Below the pieces are notes generated by a model. It worked only from the letters and a program-made list of their open reading frames with translations. It searched no databases and was not told the DNA's origin. DNA of 64,000 nt, taken from contig JAPLDX010000090.1 of the NCBI GenBank assembly GCA_026391215.1, forward strand, positions 38,599 through 102,598. Reading direction: 5' to 3'. Shown piece by piece: positions 32,728 to 40,848 of this stretch. A program made the translations under genes and the position numbers. The stretch comes from Bacteroidia bacterium. GTDB taxonomy: Bacteria > Bacteroidota > Bacteroidia > Bacteroidales > VadinHA17. Numbering within the stretch: position 1 is the first letter of the stretch; each line of letters begins with the position of its first letter.

Positions 32728-34170
32728 ATGAATATGTCGGATATCGTCAATTATGTTTTTAATTTTTTCTTCCTGGTTTATGCCCTGGCACTGTATTTTT
32801 CATATATTTTTATCGGCATTTTGTCGGCATTTGAACTAAGATTCTACGAAAATAAAAACAGATATTTTAATTATAAGTCTATACTTGGTTATAAGAAACT
32901 CCCAACCATCTCAATTATCGCCCCTGCATATAATGAGGAAAAAACTATAGTTCAAAATATCCGCAGCCTGCTTTCACTTTATTACCCGGAGGTGGAAGTG
33001 ATCATTGTAAACGATGGCAGTAAAGACAATACTCTGCAGACAATTATTGAGCATTATGAACTGAATAAGGTTGAAATGGCTGTTGAGAATAAAGTCAAAT
33101 CAGCCCGGATTCGAGGCATCTATAAATCATTTAACAGCGCATATTCTAATCTTATTGTTCTTGATAAGGAGAATGGAGGAAAGGCTGACGCTCTGAATGC
33201 AGGCATTAATGTGTCGAGGAGCGATCTGTTCCTTACAATTGATGTTGATTGTATTATTGAACAGGATGCCATTTTACGGATGGTAAAACCCTTTCTGGAA
33301 GAAGAAGGTGGAAGAAAAGTAATTGCATCGGGAGGAGTAGTGCGCATTGCCAACTCCTGTGAAATAAAGGATGGTATAATTCTAAAAGTCAACTACCCTA
33401 AAAATATTTGGGCTAAGTTCCAGGTTCTGGAATACTTCAGGGCATTTACCCTGGGAAGAATGGCATGGAGCAAAGCAAACGGATTACTGATCATATCGGG
33501 AGCTTTTGGCCTATTTGACAGGGATATTGTCGTTTCCGCCGGAGGTTATGATGCCAGTAGTGTGGGCGAAGATCTGGAACTGGTGGTACGCATGCGCAGA
33601 TACATGCATGAAAATAAAATAAACAAATATAAAGTAGCCTTTATTCCTGATCCCTTATGCTGGACTGAAGTACCATCGACTTTTAAAATACTTTTCAGAC
33701 AGCGCAACAGGTGGACAAGAGGGGCAATAGATACTATCAGAAAACACAGGAAGATGTTCTTAAATCCAAAATATGGCCGGATCGGAATGATAAGTTTTCC
33801 TTACTGGGTCTTGTTTGAATGGCTGGCTCCGATACTGGAATTTATAGGATTTATTTATTTCATAATAATGGTCGTTTTGGGAAGAATTGATGTAGAAGTT
33901 TTCTTAATAGTAATTTTATTCGTTTTTTCTTTCTCACTGGCATTCTCTACATTTGCATTATTCTATGAATCATATATTTTCAAAAAATACAAAGGATATA
34001 AATTTATTTTTCAGGCTATCTTTGTCGCAATGGCAGAAATGATTTTTTATCACCCGCTGAATGTTCTCTTTTCCCTTTCCGGAAATTATGATTTCTTTAT
34101 TAAAAAAAATACAAAGGGATGGGGTGTTATGACCCGCACCGCTTTTGACAGTAAATCCAAAAAGCCGTGA
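32728..34170 (+). CDS. processive GT2 glycosyltransferase (cellulose/PNAG/hyaluronan-synthase-like)
   Basis: The protein has 480 residues. N-terminal transmembrane helices precede a GT-A domain: IIAPAYNEEKT, VNDGSKDN, TIDVDC (DxD), GEDLELVVRM (the GED base motif) and RQRNRWTRG, the Q/RxxRW motif of processive synthases. About four C-terminal transmembrane helices form the translocation channel. These features indicate synthesis and membrane translocation of a beta-linked polymer. In E. coli the GT2 YaiP is paired with YaiO in the same way. An alternative start is ATG 32734. It overlaps the hemerythrin gene by 4 bp. The polymer made is unknown. Confidence 0.88.
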   Translation: MNMSDIVNYVFNFFFLVYALALYFSYIFIGILSAFELRFYENKNRYFNYKSILGYKKLPTISIIAPAYNEEKTIVQNIRSLLSLYYPEVEVIIVNDGSKDNTLQTIIEHYELNKVEMAVENKVKSARIRGIYKSFNSAYSNLIVLDKENGGKADALNAGINVSRSDLFLTIDVDCIIEQDAILRMVKPFLEEEGGRKVIASGGVVRIANSCEIKDGIILKVNYPKNIWAKFQVLEYFRAFTLGRMAWSKANGLLIISGAFGLFDRDIVVSAGGYDASSVGEDLELVVRMRRYMHENKINKYKVAFIPDPLCWTEVPSTFKILFRQRNRWTRGAIDTIRKHRKMFLNPKYGRIGMISFPYWVLFEWLAPILEFIGFIYFIIMVVLGRIDVEVFLIVILFVFSFSLAFSTFALFYESYIFKKYKGYKFIFQAIFVAMAEMIFYHPLNVLFSLSGNYDFFIKKNTKGWGVMTRTAFDSKSKKP

Positions 34171-34607
34171 AAAAAGATCCCAATCTGAAAATAAGTGCTG
34201 AAGATTATTTATTTAACATCATGATTGTTGATGAACAACATCAACGATTCATCGGAATCTATAATAATATCATAAAATTATCAGAAGATAAACCGAACGT
34301 TACTAATGATAAAATATGTCGGGTCCTTAATGAATTGTCAGAGTACCTGAAATATCATTTCAAGACCGAAGAGCGACTTATGATGCTGGCAGATTACCCG
34401 GATATTGATAAGCATATAAAAGAGCATATTTTTTTTATAAACAAAATAGATGAGTTCATTTTAGCCAATAAATATAAGAACCCTGTTCTGCTGGATAATA
34501 TGCTTGCTTTCTCCAGAAAGTGGTTCTTATCTCACATAATGCAGACCGACGCAAAATACATAGATATTTTAAAGGCTTATATCGACCATCATCCTGATAC
34601 AAAATAG
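34167..34607 (+). CDS. bacteriohemerythrin
   Basis: The protein has 146 residues and a GTG start at 34167, inside the 3' end of the GT2 gene. The di-iron ligand pattern is complete: His in VDEQHQRF, HFKTEE (HxxxE), HIKEH and HIMQTD (HxxxxD). The family binds O2 reversibly or senses it. It is the last gene in the operon with the YaiO/GT2 machine, so an oxygen-responsive input to polysaccharide production is attractive but inferred. It carries no fused output domain. Confidence 0.9.
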   Translation: MKKDPNLKISAEDYLFNIMIVDEQHQRFIGIYNNIIKLSEDKPNVTNDKICRVLNELSEYLKYHFKTEERLMMLADYPDIDKHIKEHIFFINKIDEFILANKYKNPVLLDNMLAFSRKWFLSHIMQTDAKYIDILKAYIDHHPDTK

Positions 34608-34627
34608 CTGAATAAAGAATAATTGAT

Positions 34628-34715
34628 TGTGAAAGTAAGTGCGAATCTCACCATGCACCCTTTGGGTATTATATGCAAGCGAGGCCTTGAGAGGTAAATA
34701 CCACAGCAATAATTT
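34628..34715 (+). ncRNA. possible structured leader or small RNA upstream of the sugar symporter
   Basis: In the 213-bp gap before the symporter, GGTATT (34665-34670) can pair with AATACC (34697-34702). CCC-TTT-GGG and TGCA/TGCA elements could form alternative stems. I could not match it to a known riboswitch. It may be chance in an AT-rich spacer. Confidence 0.2.
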
Positions 34716-34820
34716 ATGACTGAATTTTATTTATATTTGAGTTAAGGTAGGATATCTGAAGAAATCAGGCTTTTTACAAAAATTCAATTCTCATTTCAGC
34801 AACCATTAAAACCGAAAAAT

Positions 34821-36428
34821 GTGGAAAAACTAGTCTTAAAAGAAAAAATCGGGTATGCACTTGGAGACGGTGCAGCAAATATCGCCTGGCGCGGTGTGGC
34901 TACTTTCTTATTTATATTTTATACCGACGTTTTTGGAATAAATCCTGCCGCCGTGGGAGTACTCATGTTAATTGCCCGATTCGGCGATGGGATTGTCGAC
35001 ATTATAATGGGTATTATCTGTGACAGGACAAATTCTAAATATGGCAAATTCCGTCCATGGATATTATGGACAGCCGTTCCTTTGGGAATAACATTATCGC
35101 TGCTATTTACATCTCCTAACCTGGGTCCGACAGGGAAAATAGTTTATGCCTATGCTACCTATCTGACATTTTTCATTATGTACACCGCGAATAATATACC
35201 ATATGGCGCATTGATGGCTGTTATGACCGGCGACGATAAAGAACGCACAAGCCTGGGATCATATCGTATGGTTGGCGCATTTACAGGAGGCATGGTGGTT
35301 CAGGGGGCCTTGCTGTTTTTAGTCGTGCATTTTGGCAATATCAATCCAACTATTGATCTGCAAAAACTTGATGCACAAAAATATGAAGTAACAGTATCGA
35401 CCAACAAGGATGTCAAAAATGTAAATATCAAAACCAAAGATGGAATAGCGATGTTTACCTGGGCTGATCCAGGGATGGCCGACAGTATAAATGTCCCCAC
35501 TCAAGGTAAAAGCTTTTCGATGGAAGCGCAAAAAGAATACTCTTTCATCGTTTCCGGTGAAAAAAACCTCGAGACCAAAAACATAACCATAATTGACCAG
35601 AAGAAAGGCTATAGTAATTCCATTTATCTTTTATCAATATTTCTGTCTCTGTTCCTGATAGTGACTTTCGCTACGACAAAGGAACGAGTGCAACCTCCCA
35701 AAGAACAAAAAACAAATTTGGGTAAGGACCTGAAAGATCTGATCAAAAACAAGCCCTGGATCATTCTCCTTATCATCGGATTGCTGTTCAATGTCTACAA
35801 TTCGATCAAACAAGGCATTGTGGTAATCTATTTCACCCATTACCTGCACAACCAGTTATTGGCTGCATCTTATATGGTTGGATTAATGCTGGCTTCAATT
35901 GCAGGCGCCATGATAACATCTCCCCTGGGCAAACGCCTGGGCAAACGGAATCTGTTCATTTATGCTCTTATCTTTTCCGGTATTGTAAATGCACTGCTTG
36001 CTTTCTGCAATGCGAATAATATAACAGGAATCTTCATAATCGGTATAATTTCGGAGTTTGGAGCTGCAATATTCCCGACTCTCTTCTTTGCAATGCTTGG
36101 TGATGCTGCCGATTACTCGGAATTCAAGAATGGACGAAGAGCTACAGGACTTGTTTATTCCGCCGGCTCTTTTGCAACCAAATTCGGAGGAGGCATAGCC
36201 GGTGCAATTATTGGATTTGTGCTTGCAGCATTTAATTACAATGGGCAGGATACTATTTCTATACAAGGCGCAGTTCCGGGCATAATAATGCTCATGAGTT
36301 GGATACCGACAATTATTGCATTGATCGCAGCCGGTGTGATGACACTCTATCCATTGAACCAAAAGAGAATGGATGAAATTACAATTGAACTTAACAATAG
36401 AAGAGCCAAAGCTCAACTAAGTCAGTAA
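34821..36428 (+). CDS. GPH-family (MelB-like) MFS sugar:cation symporter with periplasmic insert
   Basis: The protein has 535 residues from GTG 34821; the ATG two bases earlier is out of frame. Family motifs are LGDGAANIAWRG, GDGIVDIIMG, CDRTNSKYGKFRPW and NNIPYGALMAVM. Twelve helices are expected. Between helix 5 (ending FLVVHFG, residue 172) and helix 6 (about 265) there is an extra block of about 90 polar, beta-rich residues, with YEVTVSTNKDVKNVNI and YSFIVSGEKNL, facing the periplasm. Typical relatives are 450-500 residues. The cellobiose phosphorylase gene follows by 29 bp, so cellobiose or a related disaccharide is the probable substrate. Confidence 0.88.
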   Translation: MEKLVLKEKIGYALGDGAANIAWRGVATFLFIFYTDVFGINPAAVGVLMLIARFGDGIVDIIMGIICDRTNSKYGKFRPWILWTAVPLGITLSLLFTSPNLGPTGKIVYAYATYLTFFIMYTANNIPYGALMAVMTGDDKERTSLGSYRMVGAFTGGMVVQGALLFLVVHFGNINPTIDLQKLDAQKYEVTVSTNKDVKNVNIKTKDGIAMFTWADPGMADSINVPTQGKSFSMEAQKEYSFIVSGEKNLETKNITIIDQKKGYSNSIYLLSIFLSLFLIVTFATTKERVQPPKEQKTNLGKDLKDLIKNKPWIILLIIGLLFNVYNSIKQGIVVIYFTHYLHNQLLAASYMVGLMLASIAGAMITSPLGKRLGKRNLFIYALIFSGIVNALLAFCNANNITGIFIIGIISEFGAAIFPTLFFAMLGDAADYSEFKNGRRATGLVYSAGSFATKFGGGIAGAIIGFVLAAFNYNGQDTISIQGAVPGIIMLMSWIPTIIALIAAGVMTLYPLNQKRMDEITIELNNRRAKAQLSQ

Positions 36429-36457
36429 TAATCAGGACAAAATAAAAAATTAAAAAA

Positions 36458-38895
36458 ATGAAATACGGTTACTTTGATGATAAAAAAAGGGAATATGTAA
36501 TTACTAATCCGCGTACTCCATGGCCCTGGATCAATTACCTGGGAACTGAAGACTTTTTCTCTCTCATATCAAACTCCGCCGGCGGTTATTCTTTTTGTAA
36601 GGATGCCAAATTCCGCCGGATCACACGCTACAGGTACAATAATGTCCCGATGGACAGCGGAGGAAAATACTTCTATTTAAAGGATGGCGACACTATCTGG
36701 TCACCAGGATGGAAACCCTGCAAGACCGGGCTCGACAGTTATGAATGCCGCCATGGGATGAACTATACAGTTATAAAAGGTGAAAAAAACGAGGTTTCAG
36801 CAAGCGTTCTGTATTTTGTACCCCTGAAAACCTGGGCTGAGGTGCAGAAACTCACACTTACAAATAATTCAAAAACAACCAAAAAGCTTAAGGTTTTTTC
36901 GTTTGTCGAATGGTGCCTGTGGAACGCTGCCAGCGATATGGAAAACTTCCAGAGAAATTTTTCTACAGGGGAAGTGGAAATCCAGGGTTCAGTCATCTAT
37001 CATAAGACCGAATATAAAGAAAGGCGCAATCATTATGCCTTCTACTCTGTAAATGTGCCTGTTCAGGGATTTGATACTGACCGTGAGTCTTTCTTTGGCT
37101 TATATAATGGTTTTGATGAACCTCAGGTTGTCTCTGAAGGCAAACCTCATAACTCAGAAGCCCACGGCTGGTCTCCGATTGCTTCACACTATATTGAAGT
37201 GGAACTTAAGCCCGGAGAATCAAAAGATTTTATATTCGTATTAGGTTATGTTGAAAATAAAGAGGATGAGAAATGGGAATCCAAAAATATAATCAACAAG
37301 AAGAAGGCAAAAGATACAATAGCAAAGTTTGATACTGCCGCTAAAGTTGATGCTGCGCTGGCCGATCTGCGAAAATACTGGGATAATCTGCTGAGCATTT
37401 ACACAGTTAAATCAGGTGACGACAAACTTGATCGCATGGTAAACATCTGGAATCAGTACCAGTGCATGATTACTTTCTGCTTCTCCCGTTCGACTTCATT
37501 CTTTGAATCAGGAATAGGCCGCGGCATAGGCTTCCGTGACTCCAATCAGGATCTTATAGGTTTTGTTCATCAGATTCCTGAAAGAGCAAGGGAGAGGATC
37601 ATTGACATAGCTTCAACCCAGTTCCCTGATGGCGGATGTTACCATCAGTACCAGCCACTTACAAAAAGAGGAAATAATGACATTGGCGGAGGTTTTAATG
37701 ATGATCCTTTGTGGCTCATCCTTGGAACTATAAGTTATATAAAGGAAACCGGTGATTTTGGCATCCTTGATGAAATGGTTCCTTTTGACAATGATGCATC
37801 AGTTGCCCGTACATTGTTTGATCATTTGACTGTTTCATTCGATCATGTTGTAAATAATCTTGGGCCGCATGGACTTCCTCTTTCCGGACGTGCCGACTGG
37901 AACGACTGCCTGAATCTGAATTGCTTCTCAAATGATCCGGATGAATCATTCCAGACCACTGAGAATAAAACAGAAGGATCTAAAGCTGAATCTGTTATGA
38001 TAGCAGGTTTGTTTGTAGTTTATGGCCGCGATTATGTTGATCTCTGCAAAAAGCTGGGAAAGAATGATGAGGCTTTGCGTGGTCAGAACAATGTGGATGC
38101 TATGGTCAGAACAATTAAGGAAAGTGGCTGGGACGGGGAATGGTTTATCCGTGCTTATGATTTTTTCGGTCATAAAGTCGGTAGCAATGAAAATCAGGAA
38201 GGCAAGATCTTTATTGAATCTCAGGGAATGTGTACCATGGCAGGGATTGGAAAGGAAGAAGGTCTTTGCACAAAAGCGCTGAATGCAGTAAAAGAACGTC
38301 TTGATTGTCAGCATGGCATCGTATTGAATAACCCTGCATTCACCAGGTATTATATTGAATACGGCGAAATATCATCATATCCTGCAGGCTACAAAGAAAA
38401 TGAAGTGTTTTCTGCCACAATAATCCCTGGATCATGATTGGCGAAACTGTTGTTGGCAATGGTGATCGTGCATGGGAGTATTACAGGAAGATATGTCCTT
38501 CGTACCTTGAAGAAATAAGCGATCTGCATAAGACCGAACCTTATGTATATGCTCAGATGATTGCAGGGAAAGATGCTTTCAAGCCCGGTGAAGCTAAGAA
38601 TTCCTGGCTGACAGGTACCGCCTCGTGGAATTTCTATGCTATCACGCAGTATATATTAGGTATTCGCCCTGATTTCGATGGACTTTTAATTGATCCGTGC
38701 ATTCCTTCCTCGTGGAAAGGATTTGAGGCAACCCGGAAATTCAGAGGTGCCACTTATCTCATTGAAGTCGTAAATCCTGATGGCAAATCCAAGGGAGTAC
38801 AGAAAGTAACAGTTGATGGCAAACTGCATAAATCAAATCTGATACCTGTTTTTGGAGATGGTAAAGAACATAAAGTGAATATTATCCTTGGATAG
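36458..38895 (+). pseudogene. cellobiose phosphorylase (GH94), interrupted by a one-base frameshift
   Basis: The first frame (36458-38437) covers 659 residues and the second (38434-38895) the last 153. Together they give about 812 residues, the normal length of cellobiose phosphorylase. Motifs are [33 protein letters not shown] and [12 protein letters not shown]; Asp480 in DWND is the expected general acid. Just before the break the frame reads YKEN. Inserting one G at 38402-38403 (GAA to GGA) restores [18 protein letters not shown], the family sequence. The enzyme converts cellobiose and phosphate to glucose-1-phosphate and glucose in the cytosol. The break is either a recent mutation or a sequencing/assembly error. 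It probably shares a transcript with the upstream symporter. Confidence 0.9.
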
Positions 38896-38914
38896 ATGAT
38901 CATTTAGTAAAAAG

Positions 38915-38945
38915 AAGGGCATCTCAGTTACACCGGGATGCCCTT
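38915..38945. terminator. bidirectional terminator between convergent genes
   Basis: AAGGGCATC (38915-38923) pairs with GATGCCCTT (38937-38945). TT follows on the plus side and a CTTTTTAC-like run on the minus side. It lies between the phosphorylase stop and the convergent Gfo/Idh stop. Confidence 0.75.
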
Positions 38946-38969
38946 TTAATTAATTAAGATTATAAAAGT

Positions 38970-40607
38970 TTATGCAGGCATATCAGGTAATTTGAAACCG
39001 TTCAGGTATTCATGCTTTACCATTGATGCTACAAATTCCTTTACATTCTTGGAACTCGGATCTTCCCTTGGTCCAAAACCACCAGGACCGGCGGCAGGCG
39101 CCTGACCACGGCCCGAAGCTGCACCGCCTGCAGTTTTTGCAGCAGCGCTTGCAGCAGCCATCATTTTACCTATATCAAACATCTCCGACCAGGTAGATAC
39201 TTTCTCTGTATCTGATATATTTGTAAACTGCATATTTTCACCGTCCCAATCCAATATCCTGTTGAGTTTTTGCAACCGTACGCCCAGGACACCCATCAAT
39301 ACCATTTCGTTGAAAGGACCTGCTTCACCGAAGTGGGATGCTGTCTTATCGCGAAGTTCAGGGTCTTTACATGCGTTAACCCAATCCATATAATGGTTAT
39401 TATCAGGAATTACCCTTAAAACCTCGGGTGATTTCGGGGTCCTTCCCGAAAGAAGGTATGCATCTGAACCATGGCTTCCTAAAATTAGTGTATCTTTTGT
39501 ACCATAAAGAGCGCAGCCTTCGCCCTGCCATGTTTTTCCTTCAGGAAGCACTCCCGGGATCATTGGGCGGAATCCGCCATCGTACCAGGTTACTTCAACT
39601 TCAGGAAGTGCCATGTATGGAAGGTTCGGACGTGCAGGGAACGTCATTTTTACTATCTGGGCATGAGGACATGCGTCTTTCTTAAGTGTTGTCGACTGAC
39701 CCTCAACTTTGACAGGATATCCCAGCTTCAGTACTTTAAATACCGGGTGCATATTGTGGCAAGCCATGTCACCGAAAGCGCCAGTTCCGAAGTCCCACCA
39801 TCCGCGGAAATTCCAGGGAGTATAGGCATTATTGTAGGGGCGGAAAGGCATGTGGGCTATCCAAAGGTTCCAATCCATAGTCTTAGGTACTTTCTGGACA
39901 TCGGTAGGAGTATCCAGACCCTGAGGCCAGATAGGACGACTTGACCATACAGCTACCTTACGTACCTCCCCTATTTCACCTGCCCATGCCCAAGCACATG
40001 CCTGGCGGACACCCGGACCGGAAGAACCCTGGTTGCCCATCTGAGTGGCTACACCCGATTTTTTAGCCAGCCTGGTCAGGAGGCGCGATTCGTAAATTGA
40101 ATGAGTTAGTGGTTTTTCAACATACACGTGCTTGCCAAGAGTCATGGCAGTTGCTGCAGGATTGGCATGACTGTGGTCAGCAGTTGCAACAACCATAGCG
40201 TCAATTGATTTTGACATTTCATCATACATAACCCTCCAGTCTTTATACCGTTTGGCACTGGGATATTTTTCAAAAGTGCCAAGTACAGGACCGTAGCCCC
40301 AGTCAACGTCACAGACAGCTACCAGCTTTTCAGTACCTGGTTTGGCAGCCATGCCAAACATGCCCGGGGATGCTGCTGCAACTTCCGGTTTGCAAATACT
40401 GCCGATATCACCGGAACCCTGGCTGCCGGCACCAACCAGTGCGACATTAAGAGTATCGCTTGGAGCCTGATATCCAAGTTTTTTGCCCATGGCAACACCC
40501 GGGATAATAGTAAATACAGCAGACGCTGCAGTTGTGGTTCTCAGAAAGCTCCTCCGGGTGAAGGTCTTGCCTCCTGTACCTTTTTTGTTAACATTTTCCT
40601 TGTCCAT
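38970..40607 (-). CDS. Tat-exported Gfo/Idh/MocA oxidoreductase with Ala/Gly-rich insert
   Basis: The protein has 545 residues with a twin-arginine signal (FTRRSFLRTTTAASAVF). The NAD-binding stretch is VALVGAGSQGSGD; VVATADHSHAN and VEKPLTHS follow. GAFGDMACHNMHPVFKVL and WYDGGFRPM mark the C-terminal domain. Near the C-terminus (about residues 485-525) is a low-complexity Ala/Gly/Pro linker (AAASAAAKTAGGAASGRG) before a conserved tail, not seen in the other two Gfo/Idh proteins here. It is probably periplasmic with pre-loaded cofactor. It is convergent with the cellobiose phosphorylase, so not in the same operon. Confidence 0.87.
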   Translation of the reverse strand: MDKENVNKKGTGGKTFTRRSFLRTTTAASAVFTIIPGVAMGKKLGYQAPSDTLNVALVGAGSQGSGDIGSICKPEVAAASPGMFGMAAKPGTEKLVAVCDVDWGYGPVLGTFEKYPSAKRYKDWRVMYDEMSKSIDAMVVATADHSHANPAATAMTLGKHVYVEKPLTHSIYESRLLTRLAKKSGVATQMGNQGSSGPGVRQACAWAWAGEIGEVRKVAVWSSRPIWPQGLDTPTDVQKVPKTMDWNLWIAHMPFRPYNNAYTPWNFRGWWDFGTGAFGDMACHNMHPVFKVLKLGYPVKVEGQSTTLKKDACPHAQIVKMTFPARPNLPYMALPEVEVTWYDGGFRPMIPGVLPEGKTWQGEGCALYGTKDTLILGSHGSDAYLLSGRTPKSPEVLRVIPDNNHYMDWVNACKDPELRDKTASHFGEAGPFNEMVLMGVLGVRLQKLNRILDWDGENMQFTNISDTEKVSTWSEMFDIGKMMAAASAAAKTAGGAASGRGQAPAAGPGGFGPREDPSSKNVKEFVASMVKHEYLNGFKLPDMPA

Positions 40608-40661
40608 GCTGATTAAATTAAAGATTTGATTATCCTGAATTGTGCAATTTATTTCCTGATA

Positions 40662-40681
40662 AATTACTTCTAAAAGTAATT
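40662..40681. repeat. perfect 8-bp inverted repeat upstream of the Tat Gfo/Idh gene
   Basis: AATTACTT (40662-40669) pairs with AAGTAATT (40674-40681) across CTAA, 55 bp upstream of the minus-strand start at 40607. It could be an operator for a dimeric regulator. The 241-bp gap from 40608 to 40848 holds nothing else I can identify. Confidence 0.3.
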
Positions 40682-40848
40682 ACAAAAAGGAACATTTGTA
40701 CTAATATGAAAAAGAAAATATTTCGATTGTTTAAGAAATTAAGTTATCAGATACCTCTTCTGTTCACAAGGACTTATTTCAGCAGAATTTCTATTGCAGA
40801 TCCATAATTTAGCTCTAACTTAACCTCACTTTCATAAAAAATTGTACT

